From assembly GCA_029339505.1 (NCBI GenBank), contig JAQISU010000163.1:186001-250000 (forward strand): a DNA stretch of 64,000 nt, written 5' to 3'. The DNA is from Unio delphinus (lineage: Eukaryota; Mollusca; Bivalvia; Unionida; Unionidae). The translations under genes and the position numbers were made by a program. Numbering within the stretch: the first letter of the stretch is position 1; the number at the start of each line of letters is the position of its first letter. The notes under the pieces are model-generated. The model ran no database searches, was not told the origin of the DNA, and saw only the letters and a program-made list of their open reading frames with translations. This document shows, piece by piece, positions 1-13,647 of this stretch.

Positions 1-3000
1 CATCCAAAATCTGATGATACTTGACTGTATTTAAAATTATATCAAATCAGTTATATTGACCCCATCCAAAATCTGATGATACTAGACTGTATTTAAAATT
101 ATATCAAATCAGTTATATCGACCCCATCTGAAATCTGATGATACTTGACTGTACAATTATATCAAATCAGTTATATCAACCCCCTCCAAAATCTGATGAT
201 ACTTGACTGTACTTAAAATTATATCAAATCAGTTATATCGAACCCATCCAAAATCTGATGATACTTGACTGTACTTAAAATTATATCAAATCAGCTATAT
301 CGACCCCATCCAAAATCTGATGATACTAGACTGTATTTAAAATTATATCAAATCTGTTATATCGACCCCATCTGAAATCTGATGATACTTGACTGTACAA
401 TTATATCAAATCAGTTATATCGACCCCATCTGAAATCTGATGATACTTGACTGTACAATTATATCAAATCAGTTATATCGACCCCATCCAAAATCTGATG
501 ATACTTGACTGTACTTAAAATTATATCAAATCAGTTATATCGACCCCATCTGAAATCTAATGATACTTGACTATTTAAAATTATATCAAATCAGTTATAT
601 CGACCCCATCTGAAATCTAATGATACTAGACTGTATTTAAAATTATATCAAATCAGTTATATTGACCCCATCTGAAATCTGATGATACTTGACTGTATTT
701 AAAATTATATCAAATCAGTTATATCAACCTCATCCAAAATCTGATGATACTTGACTGTACTTAAAATTATATCAAATCAGTTATATCGACCCCATCCAAA
801 ATCTGATGATACTAGACTGTACTTAAAATTATATCAAATCAGTTATATTGACCCCATCCAAAATCTGATGATACTTGACTGTACTTAAAATTATATCAAA
901 TCAGTTATATCGACCCCATCCAAAATCTGATGATACTAGACTGTACTTAAAATTATATCAAATCAGTTATATCGACCCCATCTGAAATCTGATGATACTT
1001 GACTGTACTTAAAATTATATCACATCAGTTATATTGACCCCATCCAAAATCTGAAGATACTAGACTGTACTTAAAATTATATCACATCAGTTATATTGAC
1101 CCCATCCAAAATCTGAAGATACTAGACTGTACTTAAAATTATATCAAATCAGTTATATTGACCCCATCCAAAATCTGAAGATACTAGACTGTACTTAAAA
1201 TTATATCAAATCAGTTATATTGACCCCATCTGAAATCTGATGATACTAGACTGTACTTAAAATTATATCAAATCAGTTATATTGACCCCATCTGAAATCT
1301 GATGATACTTGACTGTACTTAAAATTATATCAAATCAGTTATATCGACCCCATCCAAAATCTGATGATACTAGACTGTATTTAAAATTATATCAAATCAG
1401 TTATATCGACCCCATCTGAAATCTGATGATACTTGACTGTACTTAAAATTATATCACATCAGTTATATTGACCCCATCCAAAATCTGAAGATACTAGACT
1501 GTACTTAAAATTATATCAAATCAGTTATATTGACCCCATCTGAAATCTGATGATACTTGACTGTACTTAAAATTATATCAAATCAGTTATATCAACCCCA
1601 TCCAAAATCTGATGATACTTGACTGTACTTAAAATTATATAAAATCAGTTATATCGACCCCATCCAAAATCTGATGATACTTGACTGTACTTAAAATTAT
1701 ATCAAATCAGTTATATCAACCCCATCCAAAATCTGATGATACTTGACTGTACTTAAAATTATATCAAATCAGTTATATCAACCCCATCCAAAATCTGATG
1801 ATACTTGACTGTACTTAAAATTATATCAAATCAGTTATATTGACCCCATCCAAAATCTGAAGATACTAGACTGTACTTAAAATTATATCAAATCAGTTAT
1901 ATTGACCCCATCTGAAATCTGATGATACTTGACTGTACTTAAAATTATATCAAATCAGTTATATCAACCCCATCCAAAATCTGATGATACTAGACTGTAC
2001 TTAAAATTATATCAAATCAGTTATATCAACCCCATCCAAAATCTGATGATACTTAATCAGTTATATCGACCCCATCCAAAATCTGATGATACTAGACTGT
2101 ATTTAAAATTATATCAAATCAGTTATATCGACCCCATCTGAAATCTTATGATACTTGACTGTACAATTATATCAAATCAGTTATATCAACCCCCTCCAAA
2201 ATCTGATGATACTTGACTGTACTTAAAATTATATCAAATCAGTTATATCGACCCCATCCAAAATCTGATGATACTAGACTGTATTTAAAATTATATCAAA
2301 TCTGTTATATCGACCCCATCTGAAATCTGATGATACTTGACTGTACAATTATATCAAATCAGTTATATCGACCCCATCTGAAATCTGATGATACTTGACT
2401 GTACAATTATATCAAATCAGTTATATCGACCCCATCCAAAATCTGATGATACTTGACTGTACTTAAAATTATATCAAATCAGTTATATCGACCCCATCCA
2501 AAATCTGATGATACTTGACTGTACTTAAAATTATATCAAATCAGTTATATCGACCCCATCCAAAATCTGATGATACTAGACTGTATTTAAAATTATATCA
2601 AATCAGTTATATCGACCCCATCTGAAATCTAATGATACTTGACTGTACAATTATATCAAATCAGTTATATCGACCCCATCTGAAATCTGATGATACTAGA
2701 CTGTATTTAAAATTATATCAAATCAGTTATATCGACCCCATCCAAAATCTGATGATACTTGACTGTATTTAAAATTATATCAAATCAGTTATATCGACCC
2801 CATCCAAAATCTGAAGATACTTGACTGTATTTAAAATTATATCAAATCAGTTATATCGACCCCATCCAAAATCTGATGATACTAGACTGTATTTCAAATT
2901 ATATCAAATCAGTTATATCGACCCCATACAAAATCTGATGATACTTGACTGTATTTAAAATTATATCAAATCAGTTATATCGACCCCATACAAAATCTGA

Positions 3001-6000
3001 TGATACTTGACTGTATTTAAAATTATATCAAATCAGTTATATCGACCCCTTCTGAAATCTAATGATACTTGACTATTTAAAATTATATCAAATCAGTTAT
3101 ATCGACCCCATCTGAAATCTGATGATACTTGACTGTACAATTATATCAAATCAGTTATATCAACCCCCTCCAAAATCTGATGATACTTGACTGTACTTAA
3201 AATTATATCAAATCAGTTATATCGACCCCATCCAAAATCTGAAGATACTTGACTGTACTTAAAATTATATCAAATCAGTTATATCGACCCCATCCAAAAT
3301 CTGATGATACTAGACTGTATTTAAAATTATATCAAATCAGTTATATCGACCCCATCCAAAATCTGATGATACTTGACTGTACTTAAAATTATATCAAATC
3401 AGTTATATTGACCCCATCTGAAATCTGATGATACTTGACTGTACTTAAAATTATATCACATCAGTTATATTGACCCCATCCAAAATCTGAAGATACTAGA
3501 CTGTACTTAAAATTATATCACATCAGTTATATTGACCCCATCCAAAATCTGATGATACTTGACTGTACTTAAAATTATATCAAATCAGTTATATTGACCC
3601 CATCTGAAATCTGATGATACTAGACTGTACTTAAAATTATATCAAATCAGTTATATTGACCCCATCTGAAATCTGATGATACTTGACTGTACTTAAAATT
3701 ATATCAAATCAGTTATATCGACCCCATCCAAAATCTGATGATACTAGACTGTATTTAAAATTATATCAAATCAGTTATATCGACCCCATCTGAAATCTGA
3801 TGATACTTGACTGTACTTAAAATTATATCACATCAGTTATATTGACCCCATCCAAAATCTGAAGATACTAGACTGTACTTAAAATTATATCAAATCAGTT
3901 ATATTGACCCCATCTGAAATCTGATGATACTTGACTGTACTTAAAATTATATCAAATCAGTTATATCAACCCCATCCAAAATCTGATGATACTTGACTGT
4001 ACTTAAAATTATATAAAATCAGTTATATCGACCCCATCCAAAATCTGATGATACTTGACTGTACTTAAAATTATATCAAATCAGTTATATCAACCCCATC
4101 CAAAATCTGATGATACTTGACTGTACTTAAAATTATATCAAATCAGTTATATCAACCCCATCCAAAATCTGATGATACTTGACTGTACTTAAAATTATAT
4201 CAAATCAGTTATATTGACCCCATCCAAAATCTGAAGATACTAGACTGTACTTAAAATTATATCAAATCAGTTATATTGACCCCATCTGAAATCTGATGAT
4301 ACTTGACTGTACTTAAAATTATATCAAATCAGTTATATCAACCCCATCCAAAATCTGATGATACTTAATCAGTTATATCGACCCCATCCAAAATCTGATG
4401 ATACAAGACTGTATTTAAAATTATATCAAATCAGTTATATTGACCCCATCCAAAATCTGATGATACTAGACTGTATTTAAAATTATATCAAATCAGTTAT
4501 ATCGACCCCATCTGAAATCTTATGATACTTGACTGTACAATTATATCAAATCAGTTATATCAACCCCCTCCAAAATCTGATGATACTTGACTGTACTTAA
4601 AATTATATCAAATCAGTTATATCGACCCCATCCAAAATCTGATGATACTAGACTGTATTTAAAATTATATCAAATCTGTTATATCGACCCCATCTGAAAT
4701 CTGATGATACTTGACTGTACAATTATATCAAATCAGTTATATCGACCCCATCTGAAATCTGATGATACTTGACTGTACAATTATATCAAATCAGTTATAT
4801 CGACCCCATCCAAAATCTGATGATACTTGACTGTACTTAAAATTATATCAAATCAGTTATATCGACCCCATCCAAAATCTGATGATACTTGACTGTACTT
4901 AAAATTATATCAAATCAGTTATATCGACCCCATCCAAAATCTGATGATACTAGACTGTATTTAAAATTATATCAAATCAGTTATATCGACCCCATCTGAA
5001 ATCTAATGATACTTGACTGTACAATTATATCAAATCAGTTATATCGACCCCATCTGAAATCTGATGATACTAGACTGTATTTAAAATTATATCAAATCAG
5101 TTATATCGACCCCATCCAAAATCTGATGATACTTGACTGTATTTAAAATTATATCAAATCAGTTATATCGACCCCATCCAAAATCTGAAGATACTTGACT
5201 GTATTTAAAATTATATCAAATCAGTTATATCGACCCCATCCAAAATCTGATGATACTAGACTGTATTTCAAATTATATCAAATCAGTTATATCGACCCCA
5301 TACAAAATCTGATGATACTTGACTGTATTTAAAATTATATCAAATCAGTTATATCGACCCCATACAAAATCTGATGATACTTGACTGTATTTAAAATTAT
5401 ATCAAATCAGTTATATCGACCCCATCTGAAATCTAATGATACTTGACTATTTAAAATTATATCAAATCAGTTATATCGACCCCATCTGAAATCTGATGAT
5501 ACTTGACTGTACAATTATATCAAATCAGTTATATCAACCCCCTCCAAAATCTGATGATACTTGACTGTACTTAAAATTATATCAAATCAGTTATATCGAC
5601 CCCATCCAAAATCTGAAGATACTTGACTGTACTTAAAATTATATCAAATCAGTTATATCGACCCCATCCAAAATCTGATGATACTAGACTGTATTTAAAA
5701 TTATATCAAATCTGTTATATCGACCCCATACAAAATCTGATGATACTTGACTGTACTTAAAATTATATCAAATCAGTTATATCGACCCCATCTGAAATCT
5801 GATGATACTTGACTGTACAATTATATCAAATCAGTTATATCGACCCCATCTAAAATCAGATGATACTTGACTGTACTTAAAATTATATCAAATCAGTTAT
5901 ATCAACCCCATCCAAAATCTGATGATACTTGACTGTACTTAAAATTATATCAAATCAGTTATATCGACCCCATCCAATATCTGATGATACTTGACTGTAC

Positions 6001-7470
6001 TTAAAATTATATCAAATCAGTTATATCGACCCCCTCCAAAATCTGATGATACCTGACTGAACTTAAAATTATATCAAATCAGTTATATCGACCCCATCTG
6101 AAATCTGATGATACTAGACTGTATTTAAAATTATATCAAATCAGTTATATCGACCCCATCCAAAATCTGATGATACAAGACTGTATTTAAAATTATATCA
6201 AATCAGTTATATCGACCCCATCCAAAATCTGATGATACTAGACTGTATTTAAAATTATATCAAATCAGTTATATCGACCCCATACAAAATCTGATGATAC
6301 TTGACTGTACTTAAAATTATATCAAATCAGTTATATCAACCCCCTCCAAAATCTGATGATACTAGACTGTATTTAAAATTATATCAAATCAGTTATATTG
6401 ACCCCATACAAAATCTGATGATACTTGACTGTACTTAAAATTATATCAAATCAGTTATATCGACCCCATCCAAAATCTGCTGATACTTGACTGTATTTAA
6501 AATTATATCAAATCAGTTATATTGACCCCATCTGAAATCTGATGATACTAGACTGTATTTAAAATTATATCAAATCAGTTATATTGACCCCATCTGAAAT
6601 CTAATGATACTTGACTATTTAAAATTATATCAAATCAGTTATATTGACCCCATCTGAAATCTAATGATACTTGACTATTTAAAATTATATCAAATCAGTT
6701 ATATCGACCCCATACAAAATCTGATGATACTTGACTGTACTTAAAATTATATCAAATCAGTTATATCAACCCCCTCCAAAATCTGATGATACTTGACTGT
6801 ACTTAAAATTATATCAAATCAGTTATATTGACCCCATCCAAAATCTGATGATACTTGACTGTACTTAAAATTATATCAAATCAGTTATATCGACCCCATC
6901 TGAAATCTGATGATACTAGACTGTACTTAAAATTATATCAAATCAGTTATATCGACCCCATCTGAAATCTGATGATACTTGACTGTACTTAAAATTATAT
7001 CAAATCAGTTATATCGACCCCATCCAAAATCTGATGATACTTGACTGTACTTAAAATTATAACAAATCAGTTATATCGACCCCATCCAAAATCTGATGAT
7101 ACTAGACTGTATTTAAAATTATATCAAATCTGTTATATCGACCCCATCTGAAATCTGATGATACTTGACTGTACAATTATATCAAATCAGTTATATCGAC
7201 CCCATCCAAAATCTGATGATACTTGACTGTACTTAAAATTATATCAAATCAGTTATATCGACCCCATCTGAAATCTAATGATACTTGACTATTTAAAATT
7301 ATATCAAATCAGTTATATCGACCCCATCTGAAATCTGATGATACTAGACTGTATTTAAAATTATATCAAATCAGTTATATCAACCCCATCCAAAATCTGA
7401 TGATACTTGACTGTACTTAAAATTATATCAAATCAGTTATACTGACCCCATCTGAAATCTGATGATACTG
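1..7470. repeat. 62-bp satellite array, about 120 copies
   Basis: The whole stretch is head-to-tail copies of an AT-rich unit of 62 bp, recognisable by the words ATCAAATCAGTTATAT, GACCCCATC and CTGATGATACT. Common variants are 58 bp (GTACAATTAT in place of GTACTTAAAATTAT) and 60 bp (GACTATTT). Marker changes recur about 2.3 kb apart: the truncated word ACTTAATCAG at 2051 and 4363, and CTGTATTTCA at 2887 and 5261. This shows that long blocks of the array were duplicated. The array starts before the window and stops at about 7470. Short open frames in it are by-products of the repeat. Confidence 0.97.
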
Positions 7471-7965
7471 AAGCTCAGAGATGCAATATCACCAAATTAG
7501 TATTGGATATTTTGCTCACAATCAAACTTTTCCAGGATCTTAATGAAATAAGCTTATATTTAAATTTTATACAAATCAGACCTGAAATAGAACATCAAGA
7601 AAGAGCTCGGCTAAAAAGATCAGTGAATTAATATAAATGGCTCTTTAATTGCTTGTTGTCAACTTATCCAAAACCTTAATGATGAAGGCATACATTATAA
7701 GCTTGATAAAAATTAGAAAACTTACATGGCCTCTAGCCAATCAGATGCATGATCACCTCATTAAACTGCATGGATGATACTCGTCAACGACCTTGTCAGA
7801 GATTTTTGTGATATAAGCCCATATTCCATGTTTTATTGAAATTGGACTCATGAGTTGTAACAAACAATATTGTTGATGGACGGATGCATGATGCAAATTA
7901 CATGACAGGCAGTGCACAATGTATGCTCATTTAGCCTTATGACCAGGGCAGTTAAAAACACAACA
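7471..7965. other. unique AT-rich sequence, no gene seen
   Basis: Single-copy, AT-rich sequence lies between the 62-bp satellite and the next minisatellite. No long reading frame, splice-bounded exon or transposon protein can be seen. It is probably intronic or downstream sequence of the minus-strand ankyrin gene. Confidence 0.5.
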
Positions 7966-8357
7966 ACTTGTATTTGTAAAATTGGCAAATTAAAATTAAA
8001 CTCCACATTGACTTGTAGATGGAAAATATAAAAAAAATTGACAAATTTGACTTCAACTCCACATTGACTTGTAGATTGAAAATATTAAAAAAAATTGGCA
8101 AATTTGACTTTAACTCCATATTGACATGTAGATGGAAAATATAAAAAAAAAATGGCAAATTTGACTTAAACTCCACATTGACTTGTAGATGGAAATATAT
8201 AAAAATTAGCAAATTTGACTTAAACTCTACATTGACTTGTAGATGGAAATGGAAGGAAAATATTTTAAAAATTTGCAAATTTGACTAAAACCGCATTGAC
8301 TTGTAGATGGAAATGGAAGGAAAATATTCAAAAATTAGCAAATTCGAAAACTCCACA
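7966..8357. repeat. minisatellite, period about 58 bp, about 6 copies
   Basis: Imperfect tandem copies share CCACATTGACTTGTAGATGG followed by an A-rich run and GCAAATTTGACT. Copies differ mainly in the length of the A-run. The 108-codon minus-strand open frame here is simply the repeat read through. Confidence 0.9.
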
Positions 8358-8936
8358 CAACTTATAGGCCAGCAAATACAGTACATGATGTGTGTGACAT
8401 CTGTGAGTATAATGTATATGATGTGTGTGTGACATCTGTGAGTATAATGTATAGTGCAGGTTTAATACATGATGTTAGGGAAAGATTATTAAAAGAAAAA
8501 TTCATAGGAAACAAAAGATGATATTAGTCAGTAATGAGTAATGAAAGAGTTGACAAGGAGCTAGATCAAAATGGAAAATTCTATCGCACAGTTGTTTTCT
8601 TGCACAGGAAACAATTGGATATGCTTTTCAGAGCAAAGTTTAGTGACTTGGGGAAATTCAAGCACTAATCTAGAAAGCTATATATGCCCTCTATTGATAT
8701 GGTGTATAATGATTACAAAATTATCCTAACAAATTAGCTTTGAAATTTAGAAGGCAAATTAAATAATATGGAGTATAATTTTTAGTTGGAATCTAGATGT
8801 ACTTTATGTCTCCTTCCTCATTCCCAACAAAAATTCTATTCAAAGATTAACATTTGACATTAACTTTTAAGCTCCATCTTTAAACACAAGTGCATCAACA
8901 TGGCATTAGATATTTGTTATCTACAAAAATTCATAC
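8358..8936. other. intronic sequence, short 40-bp duplication
   Basis: This is AT-rich sequence just downstream (minus strand) of the ankyrin exon ending at 8937. Near 8383-8455 a segment containing GATGTGTGTGACATCTGTGA occurs twice in tandem. Nothing else is recognisable. Confidence 0.5.
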
Positions 8937-9138
8937 TCATTTTTTGTGGTAAGTTCCATGACTCCAGCATTTTTCCGAATCATCAACTTGATTATTGGCT
9001 CATGGTCATAAAATGCTGCATGGTGGATAGGTGCCCAGCCTTGAGAGTCAAAAGCATTCACGTTGGCAAAGTTGGCAATGAGACAAGCCACGGCATCAAG
9101 AGCACCACATCGTGCTGCCACATGAAGGGCCGTTGGAC
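8937..9138 (-). CDS. ankyrin-repeat exon (last exon seen)
   Basis: This is an internal exon of the minus-strand ankyrin gene. The acceptor is a pyrimidine-rich tract ending CAG at 9139, and the donor GTATGA follows 8937. It is 202 nt: 2 nt complete the codon left open by the exon at 40725-40944, then 66 codons, then 2 nt over. The peptide begins GPTALHVAARCG and continues with ANVNAFDSQGWAPIHHAAFY. That is one ankyrin repeat followed by most of a second, with the usual T-x-LH-x-AA and G-x-x-P-x-H-x-AA signatures. Joined to the upstream exon, it completes a canonical repeat across the junction, the strongest sign that the two exons are spliced together. No stop codon is seen, so the protein continues beyond it. 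Confidence 0.88.
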
Positions 9139-9970
9139 CTGAATGGTAGAAAAAGAAATATATGAAAAAATTCTACAAATAAGGGCAAGCAAATATTTTC
9201 AACAATTAAAGTTATTCAAATTTATCTGAAATAACTGGAGAACAAAATCACTCTAAGTTTAAAAAATAATCACAAATATTTTGAACAAAGTAGTAAAAGT
9301 AATACAGAATTATAATATTAAACCAAACTTTAACAACAAACTTTTCTGAGCAATAAATGAAATAATATTTTATATAAGTCATAAACAATTTAACAAATGA
9401 AGTAATATTTTCAATAAGTCATAATTAATTTAACAAAGGAAATAATAATTTATAAAGTCATAATTATTTTAACAAAGTTCCAAACAATTTTGTAAACATG
9501 TACAATATGGTAAAGTAGTCAAATCCAAACCCAATAAACAAGCAACATCATGCCAAGAATTAAAATGCGTATTTCTCATTTTACTAAAATAATAATAATA
9601 TTGCATTTACTTATAACCGTGATTGCCCTGACAACTAAAAACAAAAAGGAATATGTATAAGGAGCATTTTTCAGTCAGAGTTTGTTTTGTCGGAAATAAT
9701 CAGTGATGTGAGAATTTTTATGATTGATATTTCAGAACAAAAACTTGTATTTTAACTCAATATTTTCACAAGAAAACTTTAAAGCTGAAATCCACCCCAC
9801 TTCCCCCCAAAAATACTAAACTCTGATAAATGTGTGACATGATTTTGGGGTTCTCAAAACTGTAGGAAAAAAAACACTTTTAAAAAATGTACATGAATCA
9901 CGGGGGAAATTTAGGGAGCAATAGTGATAGACATATCATTGGGCACATGAAATGACATACTGCTGTTATC
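9139..9970. other. AT-rich intron sequence
   Basis: This is part of the 31.6 kb intron upstream (minus strand) of the exon at 8937-9138. It is A/T-rich with degenerate repetition around AAAGTCATAATTAATTTAAC at 9370-9480. I see no exon, RNA gene or transposon protein. Confidence 0.5.
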
Positions 9971-10290
9971 CTGCATATTAATGACACTATGCATAGTAAT
10001 GACACAATGCATAGTAATGACACATTGCATATTGATGACACAATGCATAGTAATGACACAATGCATATTAATGACACAATGCATAGTAATGACACTATGC
10101 ATATTGATGACACTATGCATATTAATGACACTGCATAGTAATGACACTATGCATAATAATGACACTACACATATTAATAACACTATGCATAATAATGACA
10201 CTGCACATATTAATGACACTATGCATATTATTAATATGCATATTAATGACACCTATGCATGTCAATGACATCTATGCATATTACTATGGA
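9971..10290. repeat. minisatellite, 18-bp unit
   Basis: About 17 copies of a unit of the form AATGACACAATGCATAGT are present, with drift to AATGACACTATGCATATT. The unit length is a multiple of three, so overlapping open frames appear on both strands with peptides such as MTLCIVMTQ. These are artefacts of the repeat. Confidence 0.92.
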
Positions 10291-10374
10291 AACATGATGA
10301 ATATCTACAACAAGCAATGTTAAATTTCATTAAAGTTCCATGTGTATATCAGCCACATTACACAACCTACAAAG

Positions 10375-11022
10375 TATCAGCTAACTCTTCCATACCATTT
10401 AGTAGTAATGATGATTAACTCTTCCATACCATTTAGTAATAACGACAGCTAACTCTTTTATACCATTTAGTAGTAATGACAGCTAACTCTTTCATACCAT
10501 TTAGTAATAACAGCTAACTTTTCCATACCATTTAGTAGTAACGACAGTTAACTTTTCCATACCAATTAGTAGTAATGACAGCTAACTTTCATACCACTTA
10601 GTAGTAATGACAGCTAACTCTTTCATACCATTTAGTAGTAATGACAGCTGACTCTTTCATACCATTTAGTAGTAATGACAGCTAACTCTTTTATACCATT
10701 TAGTAGTAATGACAGCTAACTCTTCCATACCACTATGTAGTAATGACAGCTAACTTTCATATCACTTAGTAGTAATGACAGCTGACTCTTTCATACCATT
10801 TAGTAATAATGACAGCTGACTCTTCCATACCATTTAGTAATAATGACAGCTGACTCTTTCATACCATTTAGTAGTAATGACAGCTGACTCTTCTATATCA
10901 TTTAGTAATAATGACAGCTGACTCTTCCATACCATTTAGTAATAATGACAGCTGACTCTTCTATATCATTTAGTAATAAGGACAGCTAACTCTTCCATAC
11001 CATTTAGTAATAAGGACAATAT
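10375..11022. repeat. minisatellite, 34-bp unit, about 19 copies
   Basis: Tandem copies carry CATACCATTTAGTAGTAATG followed by ACAGCTAACTCTTT. Several neighbouring copies share variants such as AGCTGACTC or CTATATCATT, indicating local expansion of subtypes. Confidence 0.93.
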
Positions 11023-12348
11023 TTCATCTTATATTCCATTTGTAAAGCTATTCCCTTTTCAGAAATATGGCAGAAAAGGATCCACAGGAAAATGGTAAAA
11101 CTTTTTATAAAATATTCACAACCACTTGCACCAACAACATATCAAGCATCCAAAGTTTGAATAAAGTCATCTAAGCAGTGTGGATGGAGATTTGATTAAG
11201 CTTGGTTGCAGGCATTCAATGGAATGTTGGACATACTCTATGCAGCCAACCCATACTTATTTAAAAGGGCTTGCAAAGAAACTGTAGAACACCTGGTACA
11301 AATATCCCAGTGTTGCCATCAGTTAATTAGTACACACAATAAACCTGTTCTACCTCAACAAAACATAATAAATCCAACCAAAATAAAGTTAAATCATTAT
11401 AACACAGCCCATTTGCACACTCTTGGAAAAGTAAGCTGTGTTCCCCACATCAGTGAGTGTGATCAATGCTATTTTTGCCTGCAATCCAATGAATTTACAC
11501 ACATTAAAAAAAAACTATAATTGATGATCTTGGTTGATTGTGATGCGGGGTTTTTTTTTGTTGCAATTACATGTAATTGAGATTATGACTCATATTAATA
11601 AGATCTATTAATGCATCTATAATTAAACATGATAAATACTGCAGTCATTGTTACAGTGTACATAATAAATGACGAAAACAATACCTTACATCTATAATTA
11701 AACATGATAAATACTGCAGTCATTGTTACAGTGTACATAATAAATGACGAAAACAATACCTTACTAATTTTTATTATAAAGTTGATAGAATATGTTTAAC
11801 AAGTGAAACAAAAGAAATGATAAATATTCATGTTATATTAGGTACACAAATTTAATTATTTAATATGAATGAATAAAGGTAAAAAGTGAAAAATATAAAA
11901 ATCAAACCAAACCATGAAGAAAATAGGAAAGCAGTGCAGCAGGCCATAGATGTTAGTGTGCATTGAGTAATCACCTTATACAAAACAGCTGGATCCTATC
12001 ATAAGTTCTTTATTAATTAATAACTTCCTTTAATTAAAATTTTAATCAGGTATACATTTTACCAAAAGAAACAAAAGTTATGACTTAATATATAGAATTC
12101 AGCATGACTGAAATTTAAGTCAGACATTAAAACTGACCAATCAAAATCTCTCGAATTTTAGCTTCCGGAAACTGAGGTCAGGAAACTTACTGCATATTCT
12201 AAAGATTTTATATAAATGTTTACAAATTATGTATTTGAAGTGTACAAATAATTATAGGTAAAAAATGTTGTTTTGTTACTAAACAAATTTTCAAAGCTTA
12301 AATTAAGACATTTTATCTGCACTGAAAATTAGAGGAAGAAATCATTCT
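11023..12348. other. mostly unique intron sequence with a 75-bp duplication
   Basis: A 75-bp segment is duplicated exactly in tandem at about 11614-11763. It contains CATCTATAATTAAACATGAT and GTCATTGTTACAGTGTACAT. A 104-codon plus-strand open frame lies at 11206-11520; I recognise no domain in it, and it has neither repeats nor splice support. The rest is AT-rich and featureless. Confidence 0.5.
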
Positions 12349-12360
12349 AATTATTATGGT

Positions 12361-12675
12361 TTGTTTGTTTGTTAATGTTTGATTAGGATTTTAAACATAG
12401 CTTTAATAATTTTTCATTCATATCGCTACAATGTCTGCAGTGAGGCAGCTTATAGTGATATCTATCACTGGGGCATCATGCTGCAGTCATCCCAGTCACA
12501 TTATCCTGACACCAAGCCGACCAGTCCTATCACTAACCTCTTAATGCTGAGCATCAAGCGAGGCAGCTGTTAGTACCATTTTTGTAAGTCTTTAGTATGA
12601 CTCAGTCAGGGATCAAACCCACAACCTCCTGTCTTCGCAGCGGACGCTATAACCACTTAGTCACTAGAGCGGTTC
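12361..12675 (-). mobile_element. tRNA-derived SINE, family B, full length
   Basis: Read on the minus strand, this begins with a tRNA-like head. It has an A-box-like CTAAGTGGTTA segment and the B box GGTTTGATCC, then a body containing AAAATGGTACTAACAGCTGC and a tail rich in CAAA. It is flanked by a 12-bp target duplication, AATTATTATGGT, at 12349-12360 and 12676-12687. A second copy lies at 15896-16205 and a decayed one at 56530-56672. Like other SINEs, it would depend on a LINE for movement; the partner is not identified here. Confidence 0.88.
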
Positions 12676-12687
12676 AATTATTATGGT

Positions 12688-12955
12688 ATGATAATGCATG
12701 AAAAGTTAGTGTATCAAAATTAAAAGAAATTACAATACCCATAATATAAATTATCTTTAACTTCCAAATGTTTGTGATATTAATAAACAAAGTAAATTTT
12801 TCTAAAATCTATTAATAGAATTATACAATAAATTAAATCTTGAATAACTGAGTAACTGTTAAAAAAAGCATTTGACTTTTTTTTATTTTAATTTAATACC
12901 AAACATCAATTGTAAGTGTACGGATTAAATATGCTGCAAAAATGTGAGGAATGAT
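12688..12955. other. short unique AT-rich spacer
   Basis: AT-rich sequence between the SINE and the RTE element. No feature is seen. Confidence 0.4.
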
Positions 12956-12963
12956 GTATCTAT

Positions 12964-12966
<3 letters not shown>

Positions 12967-13015
<49 letters not shown>

Positions 13016-13623
13016 GTCTCTTGACCTAGTGTGGTCATTGAGGCACTGTGCTGCTGAACATCTGACCAGTTCCCTCCACTTGATTCGATCATGAGCCAAT
13101 GCCTTTGTCTCTGCAAAACTTTTCCTTGTCCATTCTGTGATGTTGTCAGTCCACTTTTTTCTCTGTATACCTCTCCTTCTACCACCTTGGACACAACCCT
13201 GCAGTACTGTTGTGGATAGACTGTTGGCTCTACTTTGTGCCTGATGGTATTGCGCACTTCTTCATTTGTGATGTGGTCCATGTAAGAGATGCCAAGGATG
13301 GTTCTGTAGCATCTCATTTCAAGTGCCTGAATTCTTCGTTGTAATTCTGCTGTCAGGGTCCAGGCCTCACATGAATACAGAAAGATAGAGATGACTAGTG
13401 CTCTCAATAGTCTGATTTTAGTTTTCACACAGATGTTCTTGTCTCTCCAGATGAGTCTTAGCTTTGACATAGCTGCCATTGTTTGTGCTGCTCGTAATAA
13501 AATTTCTGCTCTTGATCCCTCTTCCGTGATTATGGAACCAAGATATTTGAATTGGCCCACTGTTTCCAGTTCCTGTCCTCTGACTTTAATCTTGGTTGAG
13601 ATTTGTTTGCCACTGTTTGTCAT
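12967..13623 (-). pseudogene. RTE C-terminal domain and triplet tail
   Basis: The frame after the RT domain reads VGQFKYLGSIITEEG and RALVISIFLYSCEAWTLTAE, then RCYRTILGISYMDHITNEEV. All are characteristic of the C-terminal part of RTE/BovB-like polyproteins. The frame then runs into the GAT repeat, which would encode a poly-Asp tail; this is the element's 3' tail rather than true protein. Confidence 0.85.
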
Positions 13624-13647
13624 CAGCTTTGTCTTCTTGGCACTTAT

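Noticed and set aside
1..7470. CRISPR array
   Set aside because: Repeats are contiguous 62-bp satellite units without unique spacers, in a eukaryotic genome.
11206..11520. 104-codon plus-strand open frame
   Set aside because: Not repetitive, but no recognisable domain, no splice sites at sensible places, and the length is compatible with chance. Kept only as a note.
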